This document shows positions 46,253 to 57,735 of a stretch of 64,000 nucleotides of DNA, one piece after another. This DNA comes from Unio delphinus. Its lineage: Eukaryota > Mollusca > Bivalvia > Unionida > Unionidae. The translations under genes were made by a program, and so were the position numbers. The notes under the pieces were generated by a model that did no database searches, was not told the origin of the DNA, and saw only the letters and a program-made list of their open reading frames with translations. The number at the start of each line of letters is the position of its first letter. The stretch's first letter is position 1. Where the stretch lies: the NCBI GenBank assembly GCA_029339505.1, contig JAQISU010000346.1, positions 454,501 through 518,500 of the forward strand, read 5' to 3'.

Positions 46253-46334
46253 CATCCCACAGGTTTTGAATCTTCCCATGATACGCCACAGGACATGAGA
46301 GCATTAGAGTTACGGGAAAAAATTGATGAATTGT
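46253..46334 (+). CDS. possible further exon of the coiled-coil gene
   Basis: A short pyrimidine tract and acceptor (GTAGCTCTCCAG, ending 46252) open in phase 0, as exon c requires, into HPTGFESSHDTPQDMRALEL then REKIDEL. The donor would be GTAAAT at 46335 (phase 1). The second half is heptad-like and acidic/basic like the known exons, and the surrounding DNA is not repeat. Against it: the acceptor is weak, the intron would be 17 kb, and the phase changes. Inference only. Confidence 0.35.
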
Positions 46335-47270
46335 GTAAATTGTTGGCGTGTCTTGTTGGTACATTTTTATTACTGTCATGCAATACCCTAAAAACAGGAA
46401 TTACTGATAGTCAGGTCTAGTACATTGTGTTAACAGCCACTGTGCATGAACCTGTATTGATATATTCAAGAGAATGGTATTTGAGTTGCAAAGCAAGTAG
46501 TGGAAACACTGTAACCAAATGGCCCTGTAAGATGACAGTTATGTACATTTGGGGACAGTAGATAATACATGAAGACAAACTTTGCACTATTTGTGTGATG
46601 GAAGTTTTAATAATTAAACCTTAATGTATATTAACAGTGATGCGTTCATGGGAATACAACACAGTGGGAGCTCTTTATTGTGTGTTTGGTGACATACACA
46701 GTGCATTCTATTTATTCTGTGGAAAATTGTTTTATTTCAGCAATAATAGTATATACATCATCAGTGAAAAGGAGTACCAATATAATTACAGGACTGCTTT
46801 TTTTTATTTTGGATATTTGCATAGCAGGGTAGATTTTGAAAGCAAGTATGGAAGCTGAAAAGTGTGACTTAGGATGTTTCTGAATAAGTTTTAAATACTT
46901 ATTTTTTTCTTATTATATACTTTCTTATCACAGATTGTTAGTTAGTTGTCTGGAGTATCTTTGATTTCATTTTGTGCTAGTAGTTCTAGACACTACTGCA
47001 ATTTTAGAACAAGTGTTACAAAGTAAAATTTTTGTAGTATCATATTTTCTGCATATTTCCAAATGGCCACAAATAATTAATTTTTTTATGTTGATAAACA
47101 TATAAAAATATTTCATACATTATTTCTTTTTTAAAGCAAAAAGAAATCTAAACCTAACAACCACACATGATATTACACCATCTTTAAGTTGTTCAGCAAG
47201 GTAATGACACTTTTCTTCTACATTAATGAATGAAAACATATTTTTTGCCTAGTTTCACTTAGTTCATTTT
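46335..47270. other. AT-rich non-coding sequence
   Basis: The 73-codon frame at 46637-46858 has no coding character. Nothing else recognised. Confidence 0.5.
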
Positions 47271-47278
47271 GATTTACA

Positions 47279-47333
47279 TTGCTTGTGTAAAATTGTTCTG
47301 TGAGCATGTCGAAGAACAACTTTACACAAGCAA
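47279..47333. other. 21-bp inverted repeat, hairpin-forming
   Basis: Left arm TTGCTTGTGTAAAATTGTTC (47279-47298, plus one T) pairs with AGAACAACTTTACACAAGCA (47313-47332, plus one A) with a single mismatch, around a 13-base loop GTGAGCATGTCGA. This is a strong isolated hairpin in otherwise unstructured AT-rich DNA. It could be a small-RNA precursor-like hairpin or the scar of a tiny palindromic element. Only structure supports it. Confidence 0.7.
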
Positions 47334-48345
47334 ATGAATCCACCAAATTGTAATCGCTTGGCTTCATCTACCACTCATACAAATCTGCACAAAAATAAGT
47401 CAGACTGGTTGACGAATTTGTTATTAAATAAAACTTAAAAAAGAAATGATAGGATGGTTCTTGGTTGAAAACTTATAGTAAATCAGGATTATAATTTGGT
47501 AGTGAGTCAGAGAGCAGGAGTCCAGTCTTAAATATTATTAACAGAAGCAATGAACCATTTCAGGTTTATGCAGTCTGGCACCAAAAGTTATGCAAGACCA
47601 AATGCAAAATAATTTTTTTTTAAATACTTATAAATTAATAACGGTGTATAAAACACATGGATAAAGGACTTGTTTTGTGCTAGGTTATTTTTTTCTTTTA
47701 CAAAATACATTATTATCCACTGAAACTTAACTCCTGTACATGTGACCTTTACATGACCAGGTGCAGAATTTAACACTGATGAGATGGAAGTGTTAATTTT
47801 AAAAGTTTTCCCTTTGTATAAAGGGTGACATGTTTTTCTAATGTTTTACAGTTGAAATTTGTCCTCCACAATTGAATAATATATGTTAGTGTTTAATGTT
47901 ATTTGTTACATTAGTGGCATTACTGTAATATGCCATCTTTGGACGATATGAATCATATATGCAGCTTCTTGAAGCTACAGTCCTATTGACACATTATATT
48001 GTAGGAAATTGTACTTAACTAGCCCTAGGAGAAAAGATGCATTTGTATATCATTTTCAAAACTCGGTTGATAAATTGAATTATTTGTTATTGTTGACTAT
48101 GAATGATGGGTCCATTTGTAAATTTTAGTTGCTGTGATTCCTGTTTAATTGGGGTTTTATCCCTAGCCCACTCACCCTACTGTGGGAGATGTTCAGTTAG
48201 CTTTTGTCAGCCCAGTAAAACAAATGAGACCATTTAGTGCGTTGTGTCAACTTAACTCACAGATAACAAGTTTCCCCATTATAGCTCAGTATTCAGCTTT
48301 TGCGAACTATTGTTGTGAAATGTTGAGCTCTTTTAGTAAAGTGTT
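47334..48345. other. AT-rich non-coding sequence
   Basis: Nothing recognised. Confidence 0.5.
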
Positions 48346-49082
48346 TAAATGAATAGATTTAAATAATTAGTGTAATTTAGAAGTAATCAGCTCAGATTTA
48401 AATAATTAGTGTAATTTGGAAGTAATTACCTCATGTTTAAATAATTACTGTAATTTGGAAGTAAATAGCTCATATATTTAAATAATTAGTGTAATTGGGA
48501 AGTAATTAGTTCATATTTAAATACATAGTGTAACTGGGAAGTAATTAGCTCATATTTAAATAATTAGTGTAATTTGGAAGTAATTGGCTCATGTTTAAAT
48601 AATTAGTGTAACTGGGAAGTGTATAGCTCAAATGTTTAAATAATTAGTGTAATATGGAAGTAATTGGCTCATGTTTAAATAATTAGTGTAATTGGGAAGT
48701 GTATAGCTCAAATGTTTAAATAATTAGTGTAATTGGGAAGTGTATAGCTCAAATGTTTAAATAATTAGTGTAATTGGGAAGTAATTAGCTCATGTTTAAA
48801 TAATTAGTGTAATTGGGAAGTAATAAGCTCATGTTTAAATAATTAGTGTAATTGGGAAGTAATTAGCTCATATGTTTAAATAATTAGTGTAATTGGGAAG
48901 TAATTAGCTCATGTTTAAATAATTAGTATAATTAGGAAGTAATTAGCTCATATGTTTAAATAATTAGTGCAATTAGGAAGTAATTAGCTCATATGTTTAA
49001 ATAATTAGTGCAATTAGGAAGTAATTAGCTCATATGTTTAAATAATTAGTGTAATTTGGAAGTAATTAGCTCATATGTTTAG
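48346..49082. repeat. tandem repeat of about 41 bp, about 18 copies
   Basis: The unit contains TTTAAATAATTAGTGTAATT, then GGGAAGTAATTAGCTCATATG. The variants GTGTATAGCTCAAATG and GGGAAG/TGGAAG/AGGAAG occur in runs. Confidence 0.95.
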
Positions 49083-49439
49083 CTTTGCATTAACTAGATA
49101 GATCACCAGGGAATGGTCTGAGGTCAGCTAATTTAGTTTATTAGATAGGGTCAGTCAGAGTACACGTACAAATCGGAAGGGTTTATACCTTGAATAAAAA
49201 AGAAAACCCTCTCACTACTTCCCCAACTGAAGCACATTTACAAATACACAACAACACAATGATAAGCAAAATATGTCTCCAATTTTCAAAATTGGTCTGG
49301 AAACCTCAGTTGGAATATTGTCTAACAAGTTTTATAAAACTTCAGGCTTGACTTTTTATATAGATTGTTGGGGGGAGGTCGTACCAGTTTTTCATTTAAT
49401 TTTTTGAATTTTTAGTCTTTGAGTGACTTACTGACTACT
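49083..49439. other. non-coding sequence
   Basis: Nothing recognised between two arrays. Confidence 0.5.
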
Positions 49440-49875
49440 GTTTTTACCCCAAGGTTATTGTATGAATTATGGACTACTGTGTTTACAAAAGTCTTTCTGT
49501 GAATTATGGATGCTGTGTTTATTTGGAGGTCTTTGTGTGAATTATAGACTGCTATATTTATAGAGTTTTTGGTGTGAATTATGGACTCCTGTGTTCATGG
49601 ATGTCTTTTTGTGATTTGTGGACTATGGAGGTCTTTGTGTGAATTATGGACTATGGAGGTATTTGTTTGAATTATGGACTACTGTGTTTACAGAGGTCTT
49701 TTGTGAATTTTGGGCTATGGAGGTCTTGGTGTGATTTATGGACTTAGAGGTCTTTGTTTGAATTATGGACTACTGTGTTTATAGAGGTCTTTGTGTGAAT
49801 TATGGTCAATGGAGGTCTTGGTGTGATTTATGGACTATGGAGGTCTTTGTGTGAAATATGGACTACTGTGTTTAC
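49440..49875. repeat. irregular tandem repeat of 30-45 bp
   Basis: Around ten diverged units with GAGGTCTTTGTGTGAATTAT, then GGACTACTGTGTTTA. Many lack the second half. This is an older array with much decay. Confidence 0.85.
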
Positions 49876-50689
49876 CAAGATCCTAAAGTAAGTTTATTTG
49901 TTCAATGGCTGTGAAGTTTATGTGAGGGGGGGGGGGGGTGGGGAAGCAACAACTTTTATTTCAAAATAGCATTGAAGAAGTCTATTTTGGATCCATTGTT
50001 TCTTTGATCCACTTTTTCCCCACAGTTATTACTCAAATTACAGACCTCCAAAAAATACTTAAAAATGATTTATGTCCTGAATTTTCATTGTTTAGGAGAG
50101 TTATTTTTCTCTCTCATTAATGACTGGCCAATTTTTAGGTGGTTGATTAAAGACAGATCTGATAAGACGACTGTAATAATGAACTTTTCTTGACGAGTTG
50201 AACTGGCTTGTGGCTCAATTTTCCTACTTCAGAGAAGTGCTGGTGTATTTCATGATGATAAAATATGAGGCTGTCAATATAATCTCTCAGAAAATTTGTA
50301 AAAGTGGAACTTTGCATTAATCACTGCTATTTGTCAGAAATTTAACAAACACTAGACACAAATTGATTTTCCACTTTGGAATCAGAGGTGTAGAATTTGG
50401 TACTTCTTGGGAGGATTCCTTACAGAATTAGTACTACATGTATTAAATTAATACAGTGACCGTTTTGTGTGTTCTTTTTGGAAGTTTCAGTGCTTCTTTG
50501 AGTCAGATTATTTTTAGATAATTTTCAGAAAGCACCTATACAGTTTTAAGCACATTGTATTGTGCATAACAAAATTAGAACAACCTATGGTCATTTAGCT
50601 GAAGTAGTGATTCACACGATTGATGTCATTCATTTTCATGAGATAAATCATAATTGAGTTATTCAGGGTGGCATATTTATGTGTCAATC
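49876..50689. other. AT-rich non-coding sequence
   Basis: A 12-base run of G (49926-49937) opens a 60-codon frame that I do not accept as coding. Otherwise nothing seen. Confidence 0.5.
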
Positions 50690-50835
50690 TTAGTATAGAT
50701 GCCATTGTACCTATTCAGTCACTAGTTAAATGCCAATGTACCTAATCAGTCACTTGTTAAATGACAATGTACCTATTCAGTATTCAGTCACTTGTTAAAT
50801 GATAATGTACCTATTCAGTCACTAGTTAAATGCAA
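50690..50835. repeat. 31-bp tandem repeat, about 4.5 copies
   Basis: The unit is about GTACCTATTCAGTCACTAGT plus TAAATGCCAAT. One unit has an extra CAGTATT. Confidence 0.9.
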
Positions 50836-52479
50836 ATCATTGCATAATCCCTTGGCTCTGGTGGGTGGGTGGGAAACTTGCCACTATAATGAATTTTAAT
50901 AAAATTCCATAAAAGATTGAAAACATATTCTTGAACAGATTTACAGAATAAAAACAAATTAGATACATTTTTTGGGTTGAAAAGTATAAATTATCATCAG
51001 ATCAATAAGCAAGACATTTTAGGTTTAACAGAAAATTCTAGATCCCCCCTAATTGCAGTATATTTTGACATTTGTTGTGATATTCAAACTTTGATGTCAT
51101 TCCACATCTGTGGAATTACCATTATCATACAATCTGACGTTATCCTTTTCTTTTTTTATCTTCATAGTCATGAATTCAACTCCATTTTGGCAGAGCACCA
51201 TGTCAAAGCCATGGTTTTCACCATAATTTGTGTCGGAATTATTCAACTTTTTTGTTACTATCCCTTCCAGAAAACAACAAATTCTGTGTTTAATGGGAAT
51301 TATATGAAGCCATGAATAACTTTCATTATGGAAATTAAAATTAATTTCACATGGGCCTGTTTAACCTGGAATTTCAATTTTCATAGTGAAATAATACTAA
51401 GATCTATGAATTTTTTTTTTTTAAAAATCAGTATTACAGTAGCCAAAATGAAGCGTTAAGCTTGAAATCAATTACTGTTTCAAGAATTGTGAAATGGCAG
51501 AAGAAGGGAATTAATCCGTGGCAGATAGAACTGGCATTGTAATGAAGGAAGTTAATATAGAAATTAACATTTTTGTTCAAATTTATTTTAGGCTGGCAGA
51601 TAGCAAGGGGGCATTAATTAATTAACGTATAAATTATTAGACTCCACATTTTTTCCGATTCCTTTACCACAGGGCATGTCTAGTCTGTTTGGAAAAGATC
51701 AGGGAAAACTAATTAGGTCTTAACGACCATAATATTAATGTGTGTCCAAATTACAGTACTTTCATGGTAAGACTAGTGCTTGCATCTTATGAACGCTGCA
51801 ACCAAGAGGACACTTTGAAAATTACATGCATAATATTTTTAGAAATAGAGTTGTTTCGTCAGGGGTAGTTTTAAGTGAAAAGATCTGTCAGTTCTTGTTT
51901 CCTATGGTGTTAATCCTTTCTTCCTTAACTGGATCTAAAATCAATTTCCTTCATTCTGTGGAATAATTCAGGAAAGATAAATATTGCCTACAAAGAAAAA
52001 GCACACACATTTCCTGTCGATGATTAGAGATTGAAATAAGTCTTGACATCTTATTCACTAAAGCTGGCACCAATAATTTAAAGATATCAGGTGTATATCA
52101 GACTTTTGAAGCTATATTTGGTTAAATATTAAATAAGAGATAATAGCCTCGATCATTAGTCACAGAACAATTTTGGTTTAATATAAGTTTTGAAAAGACC
52201 TTCATTATTATTTGTTTTAATCCTTTCATGAAATTTGAAAAATACACCATTTCTTTGAACAGTGCATATACATCTGTTTTTCTGCTTTTTGTGATAAATT
52301 TTCAGTAAGATTCAGATGTATGCATGTTTCTCCGTTCTTTTCTTTTCTGGTTGATTTTACCCATATTTCATAGCATGATAACATATAAAAAGAAAAAGGT
52401 TCATACCCAATATTATCGTAAGTACTTATGTTGGTAACAACATGAATTATAGTGAGGAATCTTTTGCAAACCATTGTTC
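50836..52479. other. AT-rich non-coding sequence
   Basis: The 112-codon plus-strand frame at 50977-51315 is hydrophobic and cysteine-containing but matches no family I know and has no splice context. I leave it unassigned and probably non-coding. No repeat recognised. Confidence 0.45.
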
Positions 52480-52490
52480 ATTCCCTTAAA

Positions 52491-52733
52491 GGGGCCCCGA
52501 GTGGTCTAAAGCGCTCTCCAATACGGATCACTGCCATCTCCTCTTTCTGGGTGGATTCGAGTCTTGGATTCAACCAGTGTGGGTATATGCGAGAAAGCTT
52601 GCCAGTAGCTTCTTATGGGTCAGTGGTTCTTTCTGGGGTTATCGCTGGGTTCTTCCTTCACTCTTAATACTGTCTGCCATGTATAACCTATTGTGTGCTG
52701 ATAAATGGCATTAAACCCTACAACAACAACAAC
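52491..52733 (+). repeat. tRNA-derived SINE, family B, copy 4
   Basis: A 243-bp copy starting GGGGCCCCGAGTGGTCTAAA, with box B-like GGATTCGAGTC near 52554, body GAAAGCTTGCCAGTAGCTTC, and tail (CAA)n. It is bounded by a perfect 11-bp duplication ATTCCCTTAAA (52480-52490 and 52734-52744). It inserted right next to the virus-like fragment. Confidence 0.93.
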
Positions 52734-52746
52734 ATTCCCTTAAAAT

Positions 52747-53050
52747 TCATGTTGCATGGTTTGGGATTTTTTTCTTAAAGTTCTTTGGGTATATGTCACA
52801 GATATGTCCGTGTTGCAGATTGCTGCTTTTATAAGCAACATCATGAGCATGACACGCCTTATCAATAGCGTTTATTGGATATTCGCAGGGTCGGGGTTGG
52901 TTTTGATCATCAAGTCGGATATCGAGTCTGGAAGGTGTTTTTCTCCTGGATATTTTGCCCATGGAGTCCCCAGAAATTTTGTCAATTTTGCTGCAATATC
53001 ACCTCCTCGTTGGGGATCATGGAGAATTAAAAAGGAAATATTGTGTTATT
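52747..53050 (-). pseudogene. phospholipase A2-like segment of a virus-like element (decayed)
   Basis: On the minus strand, two overlapping frames carry pieces of one domain. The upstream frame (open from about 53050 to a stop at 52872-52874) contains TPWAKYPGEKHLPD. The downstream frame (from 52962 to 52747) contains INAIDKACHAHDVAYK. The latter is the His-Asp active-site helix pattern (D-x-A-C-x-x-H-D-x-x-Y) of the short phospholipase A2 domain known from parvovirus VP1 and related virus-like and transposon proteins. The GE-HLP stretch is the usual lead-in to its calcium loop. In viruses this domain helps particles leave endosomes. Here a frameshift near 52900 and loss of the calcium-loop glycines indicate a dead copy. 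Assignment rests on motif recognition, without a search. Confidence 0.5.
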
Positions 53051-53682
53051 ATTCTAAATCAGCAGATGTTACAATTGGAAACAAATACTTGAAAAATAAT
53101 CAGATATCAGAACTATCTAGTGTGCCTTCGTGTTCCAATCCAATATGTAGATATAAAACCAGTTACTTAAACGGTTGTGATGGGTCAGGGAAGATGACTC
53201 ATGTGATCGAATTATTTCAAGGGAAATCAAACATGATTGTGCTAACACCAACACAGACTTGCAAGGGAGATGAAACAGCAAGGAGTTAATGCTTGCACTT
53301 ATCACAGTTTCTTTCGATGGAAAGGTGATGCAATCAGACTCTTGATCGAATGGGCGAGAAATATATTCCTGAAATTATTATTTGGGATGAGATATGCACA
53401 GTGTCGTTAGATGTATTACAAAAGTTTCTCGATTGGTTATTGCTAGCGAATACAAAAGTGATAATGTGTGGCGATCATGGTCAACCACCACCATTTGTCG
53501 GTTTATCTCCACATGATTGGCTGAAGAATTTTATAGATTATTATGAAGAAATTAATACTGATCATAGATCACTTGATAAAGAATTAAGTGAATTTAAGAA
53601 ATTAATCAGATTACAACCGGATAAAATCCAGTGTGAAATAGCACGTGCAATGATTTCAGAAACCTCATTAAATGATTTTTGA
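53050..53682 (+). pseudogene. superfamily-1 helicase-like fragment of a virus-like element (decayed)
   Basis: Plus-strand pieces in three frames. The first (ending at 53289) holds a P-loop-like GCDGSGKMT near 53175, with Met where Ser/Thr is expected after the lysine, and a following strand ending VLTPTQT. A second short frame covers CTYHSFFRWKG (about 53294-53326). The third (53350-53682) holds a Walker B-like IIIWDEI, and MCGDHGQPPP, the motif III of SF1 helicases. It ends in a segment with RLQPDKIQCE. Breaks near 53265 and 53330 and a stop at 53680 show it is not functional. Related helicases occur in large mobile or virus-like elements; the closest family cannot be fixed by eye. It diverges from the phospholipase-like segment. 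Confidence 0.6.
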
Positions 53683-53689
53683 AAAAAGT

Positions 53690-54482
53690 ATTTTTTAAAA
53701 TGATTTCCACTGGTTAGAATAGCTGCCTTAATTCCTGCATTGAACATGGCATCAGCTGTTACTGAGACACAATGGATCCGCATTTGTTTTCATTAGGAGT
53801 CAGCTTCATGCATAAAATTTCAAGGTCACATCAAATAAAGAAAAATTTTGTTACATGTACTTACCATATTTTAATGACCTTGACCCTGTAAATTTTTATA
53901 TTTTGCACAAAAAGAAAATGCAAATCTGTATATGAACTTGCTTAAGCTGGATTAATATGGATTTAAATGGATTAAAAGGCAGAAGGTCAAAGGTTAGGAT
54001 CACTGTGACTGAAAAGAAAAAAAGTGGTTTATACATATTTAACTTTGGTTTTATATCACAGAACTGGATTAAATTTGTAGATGACTACTTTACTTGTGGT
54101 AAAGAAGAACTCTATTCATGCTGGAGTTTAAAAGTCAAGGTCAAGGTCACTGGCTGATAACTTACAAAACTTTAAGTTCTAGACTCATAAGGAAGAGGCC
54201 TGTTGAATATTGAGTGAAAAAATGAATGGATAAAGCCACTGTTACTCGATGAAAAATGAGTTCATTCTGACTTTTGTTTTAGAGTAGGTTGCTTGACCAA
54301 AATTTGCCATCGTTTACAAGTAAGAAAATGAAACCATTGATTTTGGGGGTCATGAGGTCAAAGTAAAGTGAATGTAAGTTTAATAAGAAAATATTGGCTA
54401 CTGTTGGGTAAATTTAGCTAAAGAATGTTACTGTGACTAAAGATAAAGGTCATCAAAACCTTTTCACTAATCTCAAGTCAAA
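53690..54482. repeat. AGGTCA-rich dispersed repeat, family D
   Basis: From about 53815, diverged copies include GGCAGAAGGTCAAAGGTTAG (53980-53999), AAAGTCAAGGTCAAGGTCAC (54130-54149) and ATGAGGTCAAAGTAAAGTG. Non-coding. Confidence 0.6.
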
Positions 54483-54484
54483 TA

Positions 54485-54668
54485 CAGTAAAACCTGTCTT
54501 CAAAAACCACCCCTTCTACCAAAAAAATAATGGTTTCTCAAGGCAGATGGTCTGTTCTCTCATAACAGGTCATAAAACTATATAATCACTAAACCTGTTC
54601 ATGGAGGTCCTGAACTTTCAAAACAGATGGCCTCTTATAGCACTGGTCTCTCTAGAGAGGTTTTACTG
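54485..54668. mobile_element. TA-flanked MITE, family M, copy 3
   Basis: A 184-bp element between TA dinucleotides (54483-54484, 54669-54670). The left end is CAGTAAAACCTGTCTTCAAA; the right end in reverse is CAGTAAAACCTCTCTAGAGA. The interior, with AAAAAAATAATGGTTTCTCA and CTCATAACAGGTCATAAAAC, aligns with 4639-4804. No coding. Confidence 0.87.
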
Positions 54669-54670
54669 TA

Positions 54671-55920
54671 TAAATTGCAAGTGCCTATATATCAGAGACT
54701 ATTAAAACACACCACAGGAATATAATATACCTTTCATGGTATACTGTATTGTTAAATTCAAATTGTTCTCCCATACTGTTATGTTAAAGTGATTCAGATA
54801 ATAAGAGATCAGGAAGCAACACATCTGATAAGCTAATTTCCAAAGGCTTCTCGTATCTCGCAGAAATGTAGCTGTGGTCAGTTGTAAGAAAAATCCAATG
54901 ATGAGAATAATCCTGATATAATACTTACTAGATAATGACTCAGACAGTGGCATAACTGGGTTTCTCAGTGCCCTAAGAAATTTTGAAATTATTACGGCAT
55001 CAGTTGTGTTGAGGGTTGTTTAAGGCTATACTATGTTAGCCTCATATTTGCAAAATTTGATGGATGGTGAACAAGTTTGCGTTCAAATTTTGTTGGAGAC
55101 GAATCGTTGCTTTTTGCAATACCCGTTTAGCTGCATTGGATTTATCATTAGAAAGCTTGGCAACTTTTTTTTAAAGCAGGTTTTAAAATTTGTAAGAGAA
55201 AATGAAATATTTTATGGATCCCACATTATAATGCTGATCCTTGAAGGCCTGAAGCCATTAAAAGTGACAGTTTCTTTAGGCTGTGTAATCTGATGTATTT
55301 TCCAAAAATAAATGTATCAAAATAGTACACGCAATGTTTTTAAAAATCTAATTTATTTTAATGTGGAACAACATGTTTGTTTTTCAGCTGCTAAGATCTA
55401 ACAGTGAAATATTTACATGATACAGGTTGCATTATAACAAGCTGTATTATAATAAGGGAATACAATTAGAAAGTAGAAATTTACTTTGAACTTGTTGTTT
55501 GGTGGTTCTCTGATGTGTGACTTCCAATATAATGCTATATTTTATTCTAGTCTTTGAAATTATTTATTTTCCAAGATAAATCAATTTAATAATTCATCAA
55601 AGTTAGTGAAAAATGTTACTTTTTTTTACCCACATGAGCTATACTTGGTGAAGAACAGTTTTCAAGATCTTGGATCCCAACAACAGTGTTATAAAGCACT
55701 TGAATGTATTGACATGCATTTGGTTTATTGGAATTTCCGATTATATCACACCGCCAAACTGAGCATAATTTTAGTGCTTCCAATAATATCGGTCAGTAAT
55801 GGATTTGGCTGAATACGGCTATGATTCTGCAGCATTGGACTGACTTGCTGAATTACATGTATATTGTCCCTCATATATTTCTCGTGTGTGTTTGATAGCT
55901 ATCAGCTATTATAATTTATG
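54671..55920. other. AT-rich non-coding sequence
   Basis: A good acceptor-like TGTTTGTTTTTCAG ends at 55387 but the following phase 0 frame stops after ten codons (TGA at 55418). I do not call it an exon. The 86-codon frame at 55033-55293 is unsupported. Confidence 0.45.
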
Positions 55921-56265
55921 ACTGTACACCCATGATAGGGCTAATGTTACCAATGATTTTGTACACCCATGATAGGGCTAATGTTACAAATAACTGTGTT
56001 CACCCTTGACAGGGCAAGTGTTACAATGACTTTGTACACCCATGATAAGGCTAATGTTATTCATGATTTTGTGCACCCATGATATTTCAAATGTTAAAAA
56101 TAATTTTTGTAAACCCATGATAGGGCTAATGTTCCAAATGATTTTGTACACCCATGATAGTTCAAATGTTACAAATGATTTTGTACACCCATGATAGGGC
56201 TAATGTTACAAATGATTTTGTACACCTGTGATAGGACAAATTGTTACAAATGAATATGTACACTG
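55921..56265. repeat. tandem repeat of about 37 bp, about 9 copies
   Basis: The unit is about GTACACCCATGATAGGGCTA, then ATGTTACAAATGATTTT. Copies are moderately diverged (TTCAAATG for GGCTAATG in some). Confidence 0.93.
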
Positions 56266-56574
56266 TTTAGTAATGCAACTACGGTATTACACAAGTTGTG
56301 GGTTAGCTATATTACAAATGGCCTTGTTAACCCATGATATGGCAGTTATTACTGCCAAATTAACAGTATTTGTTTTGGATGACATTGCATAGAAAAGTTA
56401 TACTTCATTCTTTCCTCTTTCAATCAATGAAATGGTGGCCACATCTTTAGTATTCATAGTACAGTTGTAAAAACTTAAGAAAATGTGATTCCAAATGTTT
56501 TTTTAAAATTTTTAGTTTAAAGTTTTCTATGTTTCAAACTGAAAATGACTTGCTTTGACTCAGAAGGCGTGCAT
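56266..56574. other. non-coding sequence
   Basis: Nothing recognised between two arrays. Confidence 0.5.
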
Positions 56575-57128
56575 TCGAGTACATGTAATGCCAGATATTC
56601 CAGATTGATTTTTGAGTACATGTAATGCCAGATATCCAGATTGATTTTTGAGTACATGTAATGCCAGATATTCCAGATTGATTTTTGAGTACATGTAATG
56701 CCAGATATTCCAGATTGATTTTTGAGTACATGTAATGCCAGATATCCAGATTGATTTTTGAGTACATGTAATGCCAGATATTCCAGATTGATTTTTGAGT
56801 ACATGTAATGCCAGATATCCAGATTGATTTTTGAGTACATGTAATGCCAGATATTCCAGATTGATTTTTGAGTACATGTAATGCCAGATATTCCAGATTG
56901 ATTTTTTAGTACATGTAATGCCAGATATCCAGATTGATTTTTGAGTACATGTAATGCCAGATATCCAGATTGATTTTTGAGTACATGTAATGCCAGATAT
57001 TCCAGATTGATTTTTGAGTACATGTAATGCCAGATATTCCAGATTGATTTTTGAGTACATGTAATGCCAGATATCCAGATTGATTTTTGAGTACATGTAA
57101 TGCCAGATATTCCAGATTGATTTTTGAG
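56575..57128. repeat. 36/37-bp tandem repeat, 15 copies
   Basis: The unit is GAGTACATGTAATGCCAGAT, then AT(T)CCAGATTGATTTTT. Length alternates between 36 and 37 bp by one T. On the minus strand the unit has no stop in any of the three frames, so open frames of up to 178 codons run through it (56517-57202). I see no evidence that they are translated. Copies are almost identical, meaning recent expansion. Confidence 0.96.
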
Positions 57129-57174
57129 CGATCAGTGTTGATCAGTGTAACAAAATGTACCAGCTCTGTTGGTA

Positions 57175-57292
57175 ATGCATTACCTAAAACTGTATTGTAC
57201 ATGACAGTTACCTAAAACCGTATTGTACATGACAGTTACCTAAAACCGTATTGTACATGACATTTACCTGAAACCGTATTGTACATGACATC
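57175..57292. repeat. 28-bp tandem repeat, about 4 copies
   Basis: The unit is about TTACCTAAAACCGTATTGTA plus CATGACAG. Confidence 0.92.
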
Positions 57293-57439
57293 TGCTCAGA
57301 ATGGAATTTTACGAAAAGGGAATAACTACAAAACAATCTTGTAGATGACATTTTGTCAGAAAGGTCAGTTTTATGATCGGACAGTTACTAAAAACCATTT
57401 CACAAATTGTCATTGGTGCTTGAAAGGTCAGTGTCATAA

Positions 57440-57610
57440 TGACATGTATACATGCTTATACAAAACCATCTGCAACCTGCACAGACCCAGATCTGCCATC
57501 GCATAATGCACTGGTAATATTGGATCTGTGTTGTGTGTTAGAAGTAATCAGTACAACAAAAAACACAGACCCTGATCTGCAGGTGCATTCTGGGTATTAT
57601 TGTTTACTTT
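57440..57610. repeat. dispersed repeat C, copy 3
   Basis: CTGCACAGACCCAGATCTGC, then CATCGCATAATGCACTGG, later AGACCCTGATCTGCAGGTGC. It is related to 33655-33840 and 20747-20810. The 76-codon frame here lies on the repeat. Confidence 0.6.
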
Positions 57611-57735
57611 TTATGGAGGGAAAAAATCGAATATATACAGTGCCTAAAGGGGCAGACTTTTTTTTCTAGGAAATTTTACTATAAATTGATCCAAAGACAC
57701 ACAGTTCTTTACCTTTTATGCGTTTTATGGGCAGT

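Noticed and set aside
50977..51315. 112-codon plus-strand frame
   Set aside because: No recognisable motif; composition is that expected from AT-rich DNA; no splice context.
55388..55420. Exon after a strong acceptor (TGTTTGTTTTTCAG)
   Set aside because: The phase 0 frame ends after ten codons and no nearby polyadenylation signal follows; a decoy acceptor is more likely.
56517..57202. Minus-strand frames up to 178 codons
   Set aside because: They are products of a 36/37-bp tandem repeat without stops; the peptides repeat and match no protein family I know.
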